From NCBI RefSeq assembly GCF_014274685.1, contig NZ_CP060393.1:682001-746000 (forward strand): 64,000 nt of DNA. The letters run 5' to 3'. Positions 1 through 9,006 of this stretch are shown one piece after another (position 1 is the first letter of the stretch; every line of letters starts with the position of its first letter). This stretch comes from Edaphobacter sp. 4G125 (GTDB lineage Bacteria > Acidobacteriota > Terriglobia > Terriglobales > Acidobacteriaceae). Under the pieces are notes generated by a model, which was given only the letters and a program-made list of their open reading frames with translations, did not search any database and was not told the origin of the DNA. The translations under genes were made by a program, and so were the position numbers.

Positions 1-94
1 TGTCGTGAGCGGTGTGGTCGTGCGCCATCTGCGTTTGGGCGAGGAGAGAAGAGGAGAGGAGGGTGATGGCGGCGGTTAATTTCATTGGCAGCAT
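1..94 (-). CDS. Exported protein, N-terminal fragment cut by the window edge
   Basis: Only about 31 codons are present, reading out of the window on the minus strand. They start at the ATG ending at 94, which has a GAGG six bases upstream; a second ATG sits three codons later. The translation begins MLPMKLTAAITLLSSSLLAQ, a short basic start, a hydrophobic core and a likely cleavage after the AQ, followed by a His-rich stretch (HDHTAHD). That is a plausible Sec signal peptide on an exported, possibly metal-binding protein, but the fragment is too short for a family call and the start is not certain. Confidence 0.45.
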   Translation of the reverse strand, partial: MLPMKLTAAITLLSSSLLAQTQMAHDHTAHD

Positions 95-104
95 GCTGTA
101 CCTC

Positions 105-160
105 AGCGGCTAAAGCCGCTTGCGGAGGATAAGTGTTTTCAGCACGGCTAAAGCCGTGCT
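105..160. repeat. Two GGCTAAAGCC palindromes
   Basis: Two perfect inverted repeats share the core GGCTAAAGCC: AGCGGCTAAAGCCGCT at 105-120 and AGCACGGCTAAAGCCGTGCT at 141-160. Dispersed palindromes with this core are a REP-like feature I associate with Terriglobia genomes; that association is from memory. They lie between the edge gene and the aminotransferase end, so they may also act as terminators or processing sites. Confidence 0.7.
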
Positions 161-206
161 CTTAAGCAAGGCAGTGCGCACTGCTGCGTGTGTCCTTTGT
201 TGAACC

Positions 207-246
207 GCAGATCCTTCGACTCCGCTACGCTCCGCTCAGGATGACA
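207..246. repeat. Intergenic repeat, 'atccttcgact...ctcaggatgaca' unit
   Basis: The segment reads gcagatccttcgactccgct followed by acgctccgctcaggatgaca. A shorter variant occurs at 1716-1744 and a diverged inverted one at 27959-27996. All three lie between genes, which suggests a dispersed short repeat family. Confidence 0.6.
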
Positions 247-291
247 CTTCTTCTTTGCATCACTGCTCCCTACCTTCGTAATGCATAACGG

Positions 292-1650
292 TTATGCAGT
301 CGTATGTTGTGGCAACAGGTCATCGGCGAGGACGAGGGCGCTGTCGAGTGCGGCGACTGCTTTGTCGATGTCGGCCTTCTCCACGATGAGCGGCGGGGCG
401 AGAACGAAGTGGCTCATCCAGGCCTGCATGACGACGCCTTCGGCCAGCATCTTCGCGGCGACCTGTTCGACGACCATTGGTTTGCCGTCGAGCTTCTCCT
501 GCCAAGTGTTGAAGGGAGTCTTTGCCTTCTGGTCTTTGACGAGTTCGACAGCCCAAAAGAGGCCGAGGCCGCGGACATCTCCAATGGAAGGGTGTTTTGG
601 CTTGAGGGCGTTGAGTTTTTCACCAAGATAGGCGCCGATCTCGTTGGCGCGTTCGACGAGGTTGAGACGGCGCATCTCCTGGATGGTGGCGACGGCAGGG
701 CCGAGGGTCATGGGATGCGCTTCGTAGGTGTGACCGTGAGCGAAGTAGTTCTCTTCAAAGAAGTCAGCGATCTTTTGCGTGGTGGCGCAGAGACCGAGAG
801 GAACGTAGGCCGAGGTGATTCCCTTGGCGGTGGTGAGGATGTCGGGTTTGAGATCCCAGTTGTCGACGGAGAACCACTTGCCGGTGCGTCCCCAGCCAGC
901 CATGACCTCGTCGGCGATGAGCAGGACACCATGTTTGTTGCAGACTTCACGGAGCTTTTTGAAATATCCCTGGGGCGGGATGAGGACTCCGTTGGTTCCG
1001 ACGACGGGTTCAACGAGGACAGCGGCGACGTCGCCTTCATTGGCAATCATGTAGTCAAGGTAGTCGGCGCAGGCGATGCCGCATTCAGGATAGGAATGCT
1101 TGAGGGGGCACTTATAGCAATTGACCTCGGGTGAGAAGAGGATGCCCTGGCCTTTGCCGCGGGGCTCCATTGGCCAGCGGCGCGGATCTCCAGTGGCGGC
1201 AACGGACATAGAGGTAGAGCCGTGATAGCTGCGGTAGCGCGAGATGATCTTGGTCTTACCGGTGTACATGCGCGCAATCTTGAAGGCCGCTTCGTTGGCA
1301 TCAGTGCCAGAGGTCGTGAAGAAGAACTTGGTAAGGCCTTCGGGAAGGACTTCGAGCAGGAGCTTCGATAGCTCGGCGCGCGCGGTAGTGGCGTAGAAGG
1401 GCGCAGCGTAGGCGAGAGTTTCGGCCTGTTTCTTGATGGAGTCGATGACGGCCTTGTTGTTGTGGCCGAGGTTGGAGCACATCAGCTGAGAAGAGAAGTC
1501 GAGGAAACGTTTGCCGTTGCCGTCGGTGAAGTAGCATCCATCCGCGGAGACGAGATGATTAGGATTCCAAAACTTCTGTTTGCGCCAAGTCCCAAAGTTG
1601 TGGTCTTTAGTGAGCTGGATGACTTGCTGCGAGGTGAGCTGGTCTGACAT
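292..1650 (-). CDS. Class III aminotransferase (omega-amino acid:pyruvate type)
   Basis: A PLP-dependent class III transaminase of 452 residues. The fold-type I signature is clear: a phosphate-binding TTSGTDANEA near residue 112, the cofactor aspartate in LLIADEV (Asp247), and the Schiff-base lysine in TTAKGITSAY (Lys276). It resembles taurine-, beta-alanine- and other omega-amino-acid:pyruvate transaminases, but the amino donor cannot be fixed from sequence. I chose the ATG at 1650 (MSDQLTSQQV) because the reading frame upstream of it does not look like the family and a GGAG lies about ten bases before it. It follows the GntR gene on the same strand after 112 bases and so probably belongs to the same regulon as the divergent uptake operon. 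Confidence 0.88.
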   Translation of the reverse strand: MSDQLTSQQVIQLTKDHNFGTWRKQKFWNPNHLVSADGCYFTDGNGKRFLDFSSQLMCSNLGHNNKAVIDSIKKQAETLAYAAPFYATTARAELSKLLLEVLPEGLTKFFFTTSGTDANEAAFKIARMYTGKTKIISRYRSYHGSTSMSVAATGDPRRWPMEPRGKGQGILFSPEVNCYKCPLKHSYPECGIACADYLDYMIANEGDVAAVLVEPVVGTNGVLIPPQGYFKKLREVCNKHGVLLIADEVMAGWGRTGKWFSVDNWDLKPDILTTAKGITSAYVPLGLCATTQKIADFFEENYFAHGHTYEAHPMTLGPAVATIQEMRRLNLVERANEIGAYLGEKLNALKPKHPSIGDVRGLGLFWAVELVKDQKAKTPFNTWQEKLDGKPMVVEQVAAKMLAEGVVMQAWMSHFVLAPPLIVEKADIDKAVAALDSALVLADDLLPQHTTA

Positions 1651-1715
1651 TGGAGGGCTCCGTGGTGGTGCAGGTTGAAGAGTGAGGCATTCAGGGGATA
1701 TTCGATTTATGAACT

Positions 1716-1744
1716 GCAGATCCTGCGACTCGCTCAGGATGACA
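1716..1744. repeat. Second copy of the 'gcagatcctgcgact...ctcaggatgaca' unit
   Basis: A shortened copy of the repeat at 207-246, missing about eleven bases in the middle. It lies between the aminotransferase start and the GntR stop. Confidence 0.5.
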
Positions 1745-1762
1745 ATATCTTCATCGCATGCT

Positions 1763-2488
1763 CTAAGTGCGACGGGCACGGGAGCGAGTGTTGGGGATGG
1801 TTCCATCGAGCGAGTTGCTGTTGGCATCGAAGACGGCCTCGCCGAAGCGGATGGCGCTCATCAACAGGCTGGCACTGCGCTCCATGGCCATTCGAATGTG
1901 CTCACTGGCACGACATCGCGCCTCCTGCCCATTCCGTTCGCAGATGGCATCGACGATGCGGATGTGTTCGGCGACAAGTGCAGGACCGTAGGAGTCAAAG
2001 GGTAGACCGAGGTAAAAGAAGCGCATCAGCCGGATGTGGATGTTCGAGACGACTTCGATCAGGCGCTTGTTGCGTGTGGATTGAGCGATAAGCGTGTGGA
2101 GCTGGTAGTTTTTCTGGATGAACTCGCGGTAGCTGGAGCGATCGCCAACGCGATATTCGTAGGTGGCGAGTTCTTTCATCTGGGCCAGCTCGTCGGAGTT
2201 GGCGCGCTCGGCGGCGAGGGCAGCTGCCTCGGGTTCAAAGATGAGCTGCATCTCTTCAAGGTCGTGGAATTCAGCGACAGAAAGCGGAGCGATCATGTAG
2301 CCGCGGAAGGGGATGATGCGAATGAGTCCTTCGTGCTCGAGGCGGCGGCAGGCTTCGCGGACGGGAGTGCGGCTCGCGTTATAGAGGCGTCCGAGCTCGG
2401 CTTCGGAGAAGGCGCGCCCGGGAGTGAGCTCGCACTCAACGATGTCCTGGCGGACGCTGCGGTAGAGAGGTTCGACGACGCTTTCCAT
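1763..2488 (-). CDS. GntR-family regulator with FCD domain
   Basis: A 241-residue FadR-subfamily repressor or activator. Residues 8-75 form the winged helix (SEAELGRLYNASRTPVREAC is the recognition region) and residues 80-220 form an all-helical FCD ligand domain, with acidic and histidine residues (NYQLHTLI, EHIRIVDAI, ASEHIRMAM) in the positions that bind a metal and a carboxylate ligand in this family. The gene is divergent from the TonB receptor across 220 bases and upstream of the aminotransferase, so it very likely controls both sides according to a small organic acid or amino acid from the substrate being imported. The last 20 residues are basic and low-complexity. Confidence 0.88.
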   Translation of the reverse strand: MESVVEPLYRSVRQDIVECELTPGRAFSEAELGRLYNASRTPVREACRRLEHEGLIRIIPFRGYMIAPLSVAEFHDLEEMQLIFEPEAAALAAERANSDELAQMKELATYEYRVGDRSSYREFIQKNYQLHTLIAQSTRNKRLIEVVSNIHIRLMRFFYLGLPFDSYGPALVAEHIRIVDAICERNGQEARCRASEHIRMAMERSASLLMSAIRFGEAVFDANSNSLDGTIPNTRSRARRT

Positions 2489-2584
2489 TGAGACTCCACA
2501 GGAAGAAGGTTTTAGGGTACGGCTAACTGAGCAAGAATATATGCGTCATGTGCGTGCAGACGTCGTATGGAATTTTTCGAGATT

Positions 2585-2626
2585 AGTATACAGATTGTTG
2601 ACAAGTATTCCATCTCCGTATATTGT
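2585..2626 (+). promoter_or_regulatory. Promoter and candidate GntR operator for the TonB receptor operon
   Basis: A -35 TTGACA at 2598-2603 and a -10 TATTGT at 2621-2626 are 17 bases apart. Just upstream lies agtatacaga (2585-2594) around the palindrome GTATAC, and further GTAT/ATAC words surround it (agtattcc at 2604). Such short AT-rich palindromes are typical of FCD GntR sites. The promoter is direct sequence evidence; the operator is inference. Confidence 0.55.
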
Positions 2627-2708
2627 CGCTCCAATCCCAGTCGTATAGCACCACGTTGTTTCGCAAGAAGCTACACCCTCTTTGTATCGATTGCCCTGGA
2701 GGTTGTTT

Positions 2709-5700
2709 ATGCGTGAGGCATTTGTGTTTCGTTCCCTAAGGTCTTCTTTGGCGGTGTTGGGCCGTCTTCTTCCTGTTCTGATGTTGCTGGGCTTGTGTGG
2801 GCCGCAAAAGATGTTTGCGCAGGCGACCGGCCAGGTGAGCGGCGTGGTTTCGGACCCCGGGGGGCAGGTGGTTCCTGGCGTGAAGATTGACCTGACCAAC
2901 GTTGCGACCGCGGATGTTCGCACGACGGCGACGGGCCAGGATGGAGCGTACGCGTTTCCGTTGGTGAATCCGGGAGCCTATCAAGTGAAGGCGACGGCCC
3001 AGGGGTTCAAGACGACGCTGGTTGATAAGGTCGTGGTCCAGGTGAATGGCACCACGCGCATCGACGTGCATCTCGCGGTCGGCGGGGTGGTGGAAGAGGT
3101 GACGGTGACGGGCTCGGCTCCGCTGGTGGAGACTGGCAACGCCACGCTCGGTACAGTGGTGGACCACCAGGCCGTGGTGGATCTTCCGTTGAATGGCCGC
3201 AACTTTGCGCAATTGGGTACGCTGATTCCGGGAGTGATTGCGGCTCCTTCAGCCCTGGGAGGAGCCGCGGGCAATGCTACTCCGGGAGGCTTCGGCAACA
3301 CGACGGGAAGCTTCAACGTGAACGGGATGCGGAACCAGTCGAATAGCTTTCTGCTGGATGGCGCACCGAACAATGATTCGTTCAACAGCGGATTTGTAAT
3401 GCGGCCTCCCCCGGACGCGATTCAGGAGTTCAAGATCATGACGCACTCCTACGACGCTCAGTATGGGCGAAGCGCAGGAGCGATTGTGAATGTGGTGACG
3501 CGCGCTGGCACGAACACATGGCATGGCAGCGTGTGGGAGTTCAACCGTGAGGCTGCGCTGGCGGCGAAAAACTACTTTACGCCTGCGAATAAACCGAATC
3601 CGAATTATCAGCAGAATCAGTTTGGTGGGGCTGCGGGCGGTAAGATTCTTCGTGATCGACTCTTCGTGTTTGGTTTTTATGAGGGATTCCGCCTGAAGGA
3701 TGCAACGAGCAATGTGCTGAACCAGAGAGTATTGACGGCAGCGGAGCGTAGTGGAGATTTTTATGCCGATTACGTTCAGGGACCAACTCTAGCGAATGGC
3801 CAGCCTAACCCAAATGCTGGCCAGCAGTGCACAGTTGTTAATCAACCGAATTGCATTAACAAAGTTGTTGATCCAATAAACGGAACCCAATTTGCTTACA
3901 ATGGGCGACCGAATGCGATCGATCCCTCGCGTATTAGCTCAGTTAGTCAATATCTGTTGAACAACTATATTCCAGCACCTAATGCGGCAGGAGGCTTTTA
4001 TTCCGCAGCACCTGCCAATATCGATAACCGCAATATGGCCGGGCTTCGATTGGATTTCAAAGTAGGAGCGCATTCGTTGCTCGGGCGGTACATGTACAAC
4101 CATACAAATCTTTATGGACCGATTACGCCCTCAAACTTTCCGGTGACAGGAAACCGCCAAATTATGACGTTGCAGGATGCGATGGCGTCGGACACCTGGC
4201 TGATTGGCTCCAACAAGATTAACGTAGTTCGATATGCACGACAGTGGATCTCCGGTAAGCCGAATCTGACCAGCGGTCTTGATCTGACATCGGCGGGTTA
4301 TGCATTCAACTCCACGAACGCCCTGGCGAGAGGATTACCCAACGTAACGATTACCAGCTATTTCACGCAGGGCGATGCACAGCAGCCGTTTGCTTCGCGC
4401 AACAACAGCGTCGATACGATTTCGGACGATTTCACCTGGACGAAGGGTAAGCATACATTCCAGTTTGGCGGAGAGGCGCGCCGTGACGGAATAGGCCTGC
4501 TCTATATCAATCGACCAAATGGAGCGTTCACGTTCAATTCGAACTTTACGGGATTTGCGCTGGCGGACTTTTACCTGGGATTGCCGTACATGTTCCAGCA
4601 GGGTTCGGGCGATCCGGCGATGAATGGAAAATCGTGGACATACTCGGGGTATGCGCAGGACCAGTTCCGCGTGAATCCGCACCTGACGCTAGTGATTGGC
4701 GGGCGCTATGAGGTCAACCAGCCTTACACCGAGGCGAAGGGACATCTGGCCGCGTTGCATCCGGGGCAGCAATCGACGGTGCAGCCGAATGCACCGGTGG
4801 GCCTGGTCTATCCGGGAGATAAGGACACACCAGCCGGAACTTACTATGCGGACACGAATAATGTTTCTCCTCGTCTGGCAGCGATCTTCGATCCTGTTGG
4901 CGATGGTAAGACGGTGCTACGCGCAGCGTGGGGAATTTATTTCGACAGCGTTCCGGGGCAGGGAGACTTCTTCCAGAACGGCACGCTGGCTCCGCCTTTC
5001 CAGCCGTTGCAGGAGATCGATTTCTACCAGCGCTCTGGATCTTCGGCGACGTCGCAGTGGTTTTCGAATCCCTATGCAGGGGTGACGGGTGGGGCCATCG
5101 GGTTTCCTCCGGGACTGACTTTTATTGGATGGGGCCTGCCACACTCGTATAAGACGCCGAACATTCAGCACTACAACCTAGGGATTGAGCACCAGTTTAC
5201 GCAGCAGATGGGCTTTGAGCTTGGATATGTAGGAACGCGTGCCAAGCAACTGCCGATCTTTATCGAGGTGAATCCGACGAATGTGCTTCCGGCAGCGGCC
5301 ACGTCGCCGAATGCCTATGCGGCGGGATCTCGCGCGGTCTTTCCGGCATTTGGTCTTACGCGCCCGACCTTTTCTGCGGCGAAGAGCTGGTATGACTCTC
5401 TGCAAGGGCAACTCACCTTGCGCAGCTGGCATCGTGCGACTGCAATGGCAGCTTATACGTGGAGCCGCGCCATCGACGACGTATCGGGTCTAAACATCGG
5501 CAACGATTCGCGGCCGGTTCTTCCGGTGACCATTGGAGACGATGCGTCGATCGAACGCGCAATGGTGCGGGAGCGTGGGAATGCATTGTTCGATACGCGC
5601 AACCGGTTTGTGCTGAGCTTTGCTTATGAACTGCCGCAGCTGCTGGGCAGGCCAGCGGCGGAGCGGTTACTGATCGGTGGCTGGCAGATCAACGGTATCT

Positions 5701-6140
5701 TCCAGGCGCAGTCGGGTAACCCGTTTACGGTGGTCAACTCGTCGACGACGGCGCAGTCTTTGACCTTCCGTCCAAACATGACCTGCAACCCCAATAACTA
5801 TGCGAAGCGGAATGTAGGAACGACTTCGACATTCTTCAATACAGCGTGCTTCGCGCTGCCGACGCTTGGCTCGAAGATCGATAACAGCCAGTCGGGCAAT
5901 GAATCGCGCGGAGTGGTTGTGGGACCGGGCTTCAACACGACGGACGCTTCGATCTTCAAGATCTTCCGGATTACGGAGAACCAGCATGCGGACTTTCGGT
6001 TCGAGGTCTTCAATGTCTTCAACGAGGCGCACTTTGCCCAGCCGGGGCTGACGTTTGGTACGTCGACGTTCGGCCGGATTACGTCGACGGTTGGCAACGA
6101 TTCGCGCGTGATTCAACTGGCGGTCAAGTACGGCTTCTAA
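2709..6140 (+). CDS. TonB-dependent receptor, Oar-like, with carboxypeptidase regulatory domain
   Basis: An outer-membrane receptor of 1143 residues. The chosen ATG at 2709 has GGAGG six bases upstream, which rejects an upstream TTG at 2682. A signal peptide runs to about residue 38 (MFAQ/A). A carboxypeptidase-regulatory or Cna-B-like domain follows (roughly 40-130), then the plug domain with the family-typical DLPLNGRNFAQL, and a long beta-barrel that ends in an aromatic residue (VKYGF), as expected for BAM-assembled barrels. This large architecture is expanded in Acidobacteriota. As the first gene of an operon with a deacylase, a symporter and an amidase, it is the likely outer-membrane entry for an oligomeric or acylated amino compound. 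Substrate unknown. Confidence 0.93.
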   Translation: MREAFVFRSLRSSLAVLGRLLPVLMLLGLCGPQKMFAQATGQVSGVVSDPGGQVVPGVKIDLTNVATADVRTTATGQDGAYAFPLVNPGAYQVKATAQGFKTTLVDKVVVQVNGTTRIDVHLAVGGVVEEVTVTGSAPLVETGNATLGTVVDHQAVVDLPLNGRNFAQLGTLIPGVIAAPSALGGAAGNATPGGFGNTTGSFNVNGMRNQSNSFLLDGAPNNDSFNSGFVMRPPPDAIQEFKIMTHSYDAQYGRSAGAIVNVVTRAGTNTWHGSVWEFNREAALAAKNYFTPANKPNPNYQQNQFGGAAGGKILRDRLFVFGFYEGFRLKDATSNVLNQRVLTAAERSGDFYADYVQGPTLANGQPNPNAGQQCTVVNQPNCINKVVDPINGTQFAYNGRPNAIDPSRISSVSQYLLNNYIPAPNAAGGFYSAAPANIDNRNMAGLRLDFKVGAHSLLGRYMYNHTNLYGPITPSNFPVTGNRQIMTLQDAMASDTWLIGSNKINVVRYARQWISGKPNLTSGLDLTSAGYAFNSTNALARGLPNVTITSYFTQGDAQQPFASRNNSVDTISDDFTWTKGKHTFQFGGEARRDGIGLLYINRPNGAFTFNSNFTGFALADFYLGLPYMFQQGSGDPAMNGKSWTYSGYAQDQFRVNPHLTLVIGGRYEVNQPYTEAKGHLAALHPGQQSTVQPNAPVGLVYPGDKDTPAGTYYADTNNVSPRLAAIFDPVGDGKTVLRAAWGIYFDSVPGQGDFFQNGTLAPPFQPLQEIDFYQRSGSSATSQWFSNPYAGVTGGAIGFPPGLTFIGWGLPHSYKTPNIQHYNLGIEHQFTQQMGFELGYVGTRAKQLPIFIEVNPTNVLPAAATSPNAYAAGSRAVFPAFGLTRPTFSAAKSWYDSLQGQLTLRSWHRATAMAAYTWSRAIDDVSGLNIGNDSRPVLPVTIGDDASIERAMVRERGNALFDTRNRFVLSFAYELPQLLGRPAAERLLIGGWQINGIFQAQSGNPFTVVNSSTTAQSLTFRPNMTCNPNNYAKRNVGTTSTFFNTACFALPTLGSKIDNSQSGNESRGVVVGPGFNTTDASIFKIFRITENQHADFRFEVFNVFNEAHFAQPGLTFGTSTFGRITSTVGNDSRVIQLAVKYGF

Positions 6141-6238
6141 TCCTGCTCGTCCGGGAGACGCACGATCTTTCTCGGGAGACACTAACATTTGTGGAGCGGC
6201 TGGTTGTGGTCCAGAGCGTTCCACCCGAGGTATCGAAG

Positions 6239-7522
6239 ATGGCAGCAGTATCGGCAAAGATTCAGGATGCAATTTGTAGTGGCGTGGACCAGATTCAGGA
6301 AGAGATGATTTTATTTCTTCAGGATCTGGTTCGCGTTCCAACGGTGAATCCGCCGGGTGAGGTGTATCGAGAAGGAGCCGAACTGATCGGCAATCAATTG
6401 AAGAAGTTTGGTTACGAGACGAATTTCATCACCGCTGAAGGACTGAAGGAGCATACAGCAGAGCATCCGCGGGTGAATGTATTTGGAAGAATGAAAGGAG
6501 CTACAGCGAGGCCATCACTTCACTTCAACGGGCACTTCGATGTGGTTCCGGTGGGAGAGGGGTGGACGCGCGATCCGTTCGCGGCAGTGATCGAAGACGG
6601 AAAGATGTATGGCCGTGGAGTTTCAGACCAGAAGGCGGGGATTGCCGCTTCGATCTTTGCAATCGAAGCAGTGAAACGTGCGGGGCTGAAGCTGCGGGGA
6701 ACGGTCGAGCAGAGCGGAAGCGTCGATGAAGAGAGCGGTGGATTCGCGGGCGTTGCGTATCTGGCACAGCAGGGATGGCTGGGCAAGGACAAGAACGACT
6801 ACGTCATCATTACCGAGCCGACGGACACACACCACATTTACCTTGGACATCGCGGCGTGTACTGGTTCAAGGTGACGACGCATGGAAGGATTGCTCACGG
6901 AAGCATGCCTTATCTGGGAGTAAGTGCGATCGATCATCTTGCAGATTTTCTTCATGGCGTGACGCATGATCTTAAGCCCCGGCTAGCGACACGGAAGACA
7001 GAGATCCCGGTGGAGCCGCCGAAATCGCGCTATGCGAGTATCAATGTGAATGCTGTCTTTGGCGGGCAGCCGGAAGAGGGAACGCAGACACCCTGTGTTG
7101 CGGATCGTTCGGGCGCGATCTTCGACAGGCGATTCTTGTCGGAAGAGCCGTTCGAAAAGGTGCGCGAAGAGATTGTGGAGATGCTGGAGGAGTATCGGTC
7201 CGCGAATCCAGAGTTCAAGTACACGCTGGAAGACCTGATGGTGGTGCATCCGGTACAAACGGATAGGAACTGCGATCTGGTACAGACGTTAGCGGGATGC
7301 ATTCAGCAGATCGCGGGCAAAGAGGCGGTGTTTGCGGCAAGTCCGGGCACTTATGATCAGAAGCATGTTGTTCGGATTGCGAATGTGGCGCAGTGTGTCG
7401 CCTACGGACCGGGGTTGCTGGCTCAGGCGCATCTACCTGATGAGTACTGCCGGATTGACGATATTGTGGCCTCGGCCAAGGTGATGGCGCTGGCCGCCGT
7501 GCAGCTACTGGGAGTGGAATAG
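6239..7522 (+). CDS. M20-family metallopeptidase / deacylase (ArgE/DapE type)
   Basis: A 427-residue di-metal hydrolase. The metal ligands are visible: His99 and Asp101 in HFNGHFDVVP, Asp130 in GRGVSDQKAG, and the catalytic Glu pair in SVDEESGG (about 164-165). The dimerisation lid occupies the middle. The ATG at 6239 has GAGG eight bases upstream; a GTG at 6191 is a weaker alternative. There is no signal peptide, so it acts in the cytoplasm. The family removes acyl groups from amino acids or splits dipeptides, including beta-Ala dipeptides. Its place between the receptor and the symporter fits processing of an imported amide. Confidence 0.88.
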   Translation: MAAVSAKIQDAICSGVDQIQEEMILFLQDLVRVPTVNPPGEVYREGAELIGNQLKKFGYETNFITAEGLKEHTAEHPRVNVFGRMKGATARPSLHFNGHFDVVPVGEGWTRDPFAAVIEDGKMYGRGVSDQKAGIAASIFAIEAVKRAGLKLRGTVEQSGSVDEESGGFAGVAYLAQQGWLGKDKNDYVIITEPTDTHHIYLGHRGVYWFKVTTHGRIAHGSMPYLGVSAIDHLADFLHGVTHDLKPRLATRKTEIPVEPPKSRYASINVNAVFGGQPEEGTQTPCVADRSGAIFDRRFLSEEPFEKVREEIVEMLEEYRSANPEFKYTLEDLMVVHPVQTDRNCDLVQTLAGCIQQIAGKEAVFAASPGTYDQKHVVRIANVAQCVAYGPGLLAQAHLPDEYCRIDDIVASAKVMALAAVQLLGVE

Positions 7523-7530
7523 GGTCCTGA

Positions 7531-8985
7531 ATGAATATCTATCTCATCGCACTGTTGTTGTACTCCATCTTTCTGATGGCGCTTGGCATTGTGATGAGCC
7601 GGCGAGTGAAGAACTCGTCAGACTTCCTGGTGGCGGGTCGGAGTCTGGGGCCGGGGCGGTTATTTGCCACGTTCCTGGCAGCAAACATTGGCGCTGGTTC
7701 GACGGTAGGGGCAACGGGTCTCGGTTATCGGATGGGAATGTCTGCCTGGTGGTGGGTGGGATCCGCCTGCATCGGCACATTTCTGCTCTCGCAGTTTCTA
7801 GGACCAAAGCTGTGGAGGATTGCAAAGGAGCATGGACTGGCGACTCTGCAGGATTATTTGGAGTTCCGCTATAACAAAGCGGTGAAGGCGATCATCTCGA
7901 TCCTGTTTTGGTTCGGAGCGCTGGCGATTCTTGCTGGTCAGCTGATCGCCATCTCGTGGATCCTCAATACAGTTGCCGGAATCCCGAAGTGGGAGGGATG
8001 CCTGATCGGCGGAATTGTAGCAATTGTGTACTGCACTGCCGGCGGGATGATGTCGTCGTCATTCGTAAATATGTTCGAGCTGGCGGTGACGATGTCGGGC
8101 TTGCTGCTGGCGGTGCCATTTGCGTTCCACGCGCTTGGGGGCTGGGCGCACATGCATGAGCTGGTGCTGGCTAACACGGGCAGCGCGGCGAAAACAAACG
8201 CGCTTTTCAGCATGACCGGAGCAGGTACAAAACAACTGCTGGCTTGGATCGCGATTCTTGTGCCGTCGTTTATGATCTCACCCGGACTAGTGCAGAAGGT
8301 CTATGGGGCACGCGATGTAAAGACAGTGCGGTGGGGCGTGGGGCTGAACTCGTTAGGACAGGCGATCTTTGCGTTTGTTCCTCCGGTACTGGGATTGTGT
8401 GCCTTTGCAGCCATGCCGCACTTGGCGAATGCCGAGCTGGCGCTTCCGACGGCAATGAAGACCCTGCTGCCGGAGTGGCTTGGAGTGTGGACGCTGGCCT
8501 CGATTTTTTCTGCAGAGCTGAGCGCGACGGACGCAATTCTGTTTATGCTATCGACCTCGTTGGCTGTCGATCTCTATAAGACCTTTCTGAATCCCGGGGT
8601 TTCACAACAGAAGATGTTGTGGGTGAGTCGCTTGTCCTCCATCGGCGCAGGAGTGGTGGGAATATTGTTGGCGGCGGTTTTGCCTTCTATTATTCAGGCT
8701 GTTTCGATCTTTTATGGGTTGATTGCTGTTGCGTTGTTTGTTCCGGTAGTGGCGGGGCTTTACTCGCGGCGGGTGCTTGCTCCTGCGGCGATGTGCAGTA
8801 TTGTTGCTGCACTTTCGGCAACGGTGTTGACGATTCGACTGACGCATGGTGCGGGCGTTGGCGTGCTGTCGCCCCAGGCCATTGGGATTGCGACGGCGGC
8901 GGTGGTAATGATTGGGTTTCGCGTGTTTGCTCCTTCTCGACCGACGACGGAGGTTTCTTCGTCGGTGCAAGGAGCCGTGTTGTAG
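7531..8985 (+). CDS. Sodium:solute symporter (SSS family)
   Basis: A polytopic inner-membrane protein of 484 residues with about 13 hydrophobic segments and SSS-family features: an early VAGRSLGPG loop after helix 1 and a glycine-rich ANIGAGSTVGATGLGY. The family couples sodium entry to uptake of sugars, amino acids, proline, pantothenate or other carboxylates. It begins eight bases after the M20 stop, so they are almost surely co-transcribed. It would carry into the cytoplasm what the receptor brings into the periplasm and the P1 amidase trims. Substrate cannot be read from sequence. Confidence 0.9.
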   Translation: MNIYLIALLLYSIFLMALGIVMSRRVKNSSDFLVAGRSLGPGRLFATFLAANIGAGSTVGATGLGYRMGMSAWWWVGSACIGTFLLSQFLGPKLWRIAKEHGLATLQDYLEFRYNKAVKAIISILFWFGALAILAGQLIAISWILNTVAGIPKWEGCLIGGIVAIVYCTAGGMMSSSFVNMFELAVTMSGLLLAVPFAFHALGGWAHMHELVLANTGSAAKTNALFSMTGAGTKQLLAWIAILVPSFMISPGLVQKVYGARDVKTVRWGVGLNSLGQAIFAFVPPVLGLCAFAAMPHLANAELALPTAMKTLLPEWLGVWTLASIFSAELSATDAILFMLSTSLAVDLYKTFLNPGVSQQKMLWVSRLSSIGAGVVGILLAAVLPSIIQAVSIFYGLIAVALFVPVVAGLYSRRVLAPAAMCSIVAALSATVLTIRLTHGAGVGVLSPQAIGIATAAVVMIGFRVFAPSRPTTEVSSSVQGAVL

Positions 8986-9006
8986 ATTTCTCTGTGAGGT
9001 TCGAAT

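Noticed and set aside
304-1134. A 276-codon plus-strand frame antisense to the aminotransferase
   Set aside because: It has no ribosome site and its amino-acid pattern is the antisense image of a high-GC gene whose minus-strand product is a clear class III transaminase.
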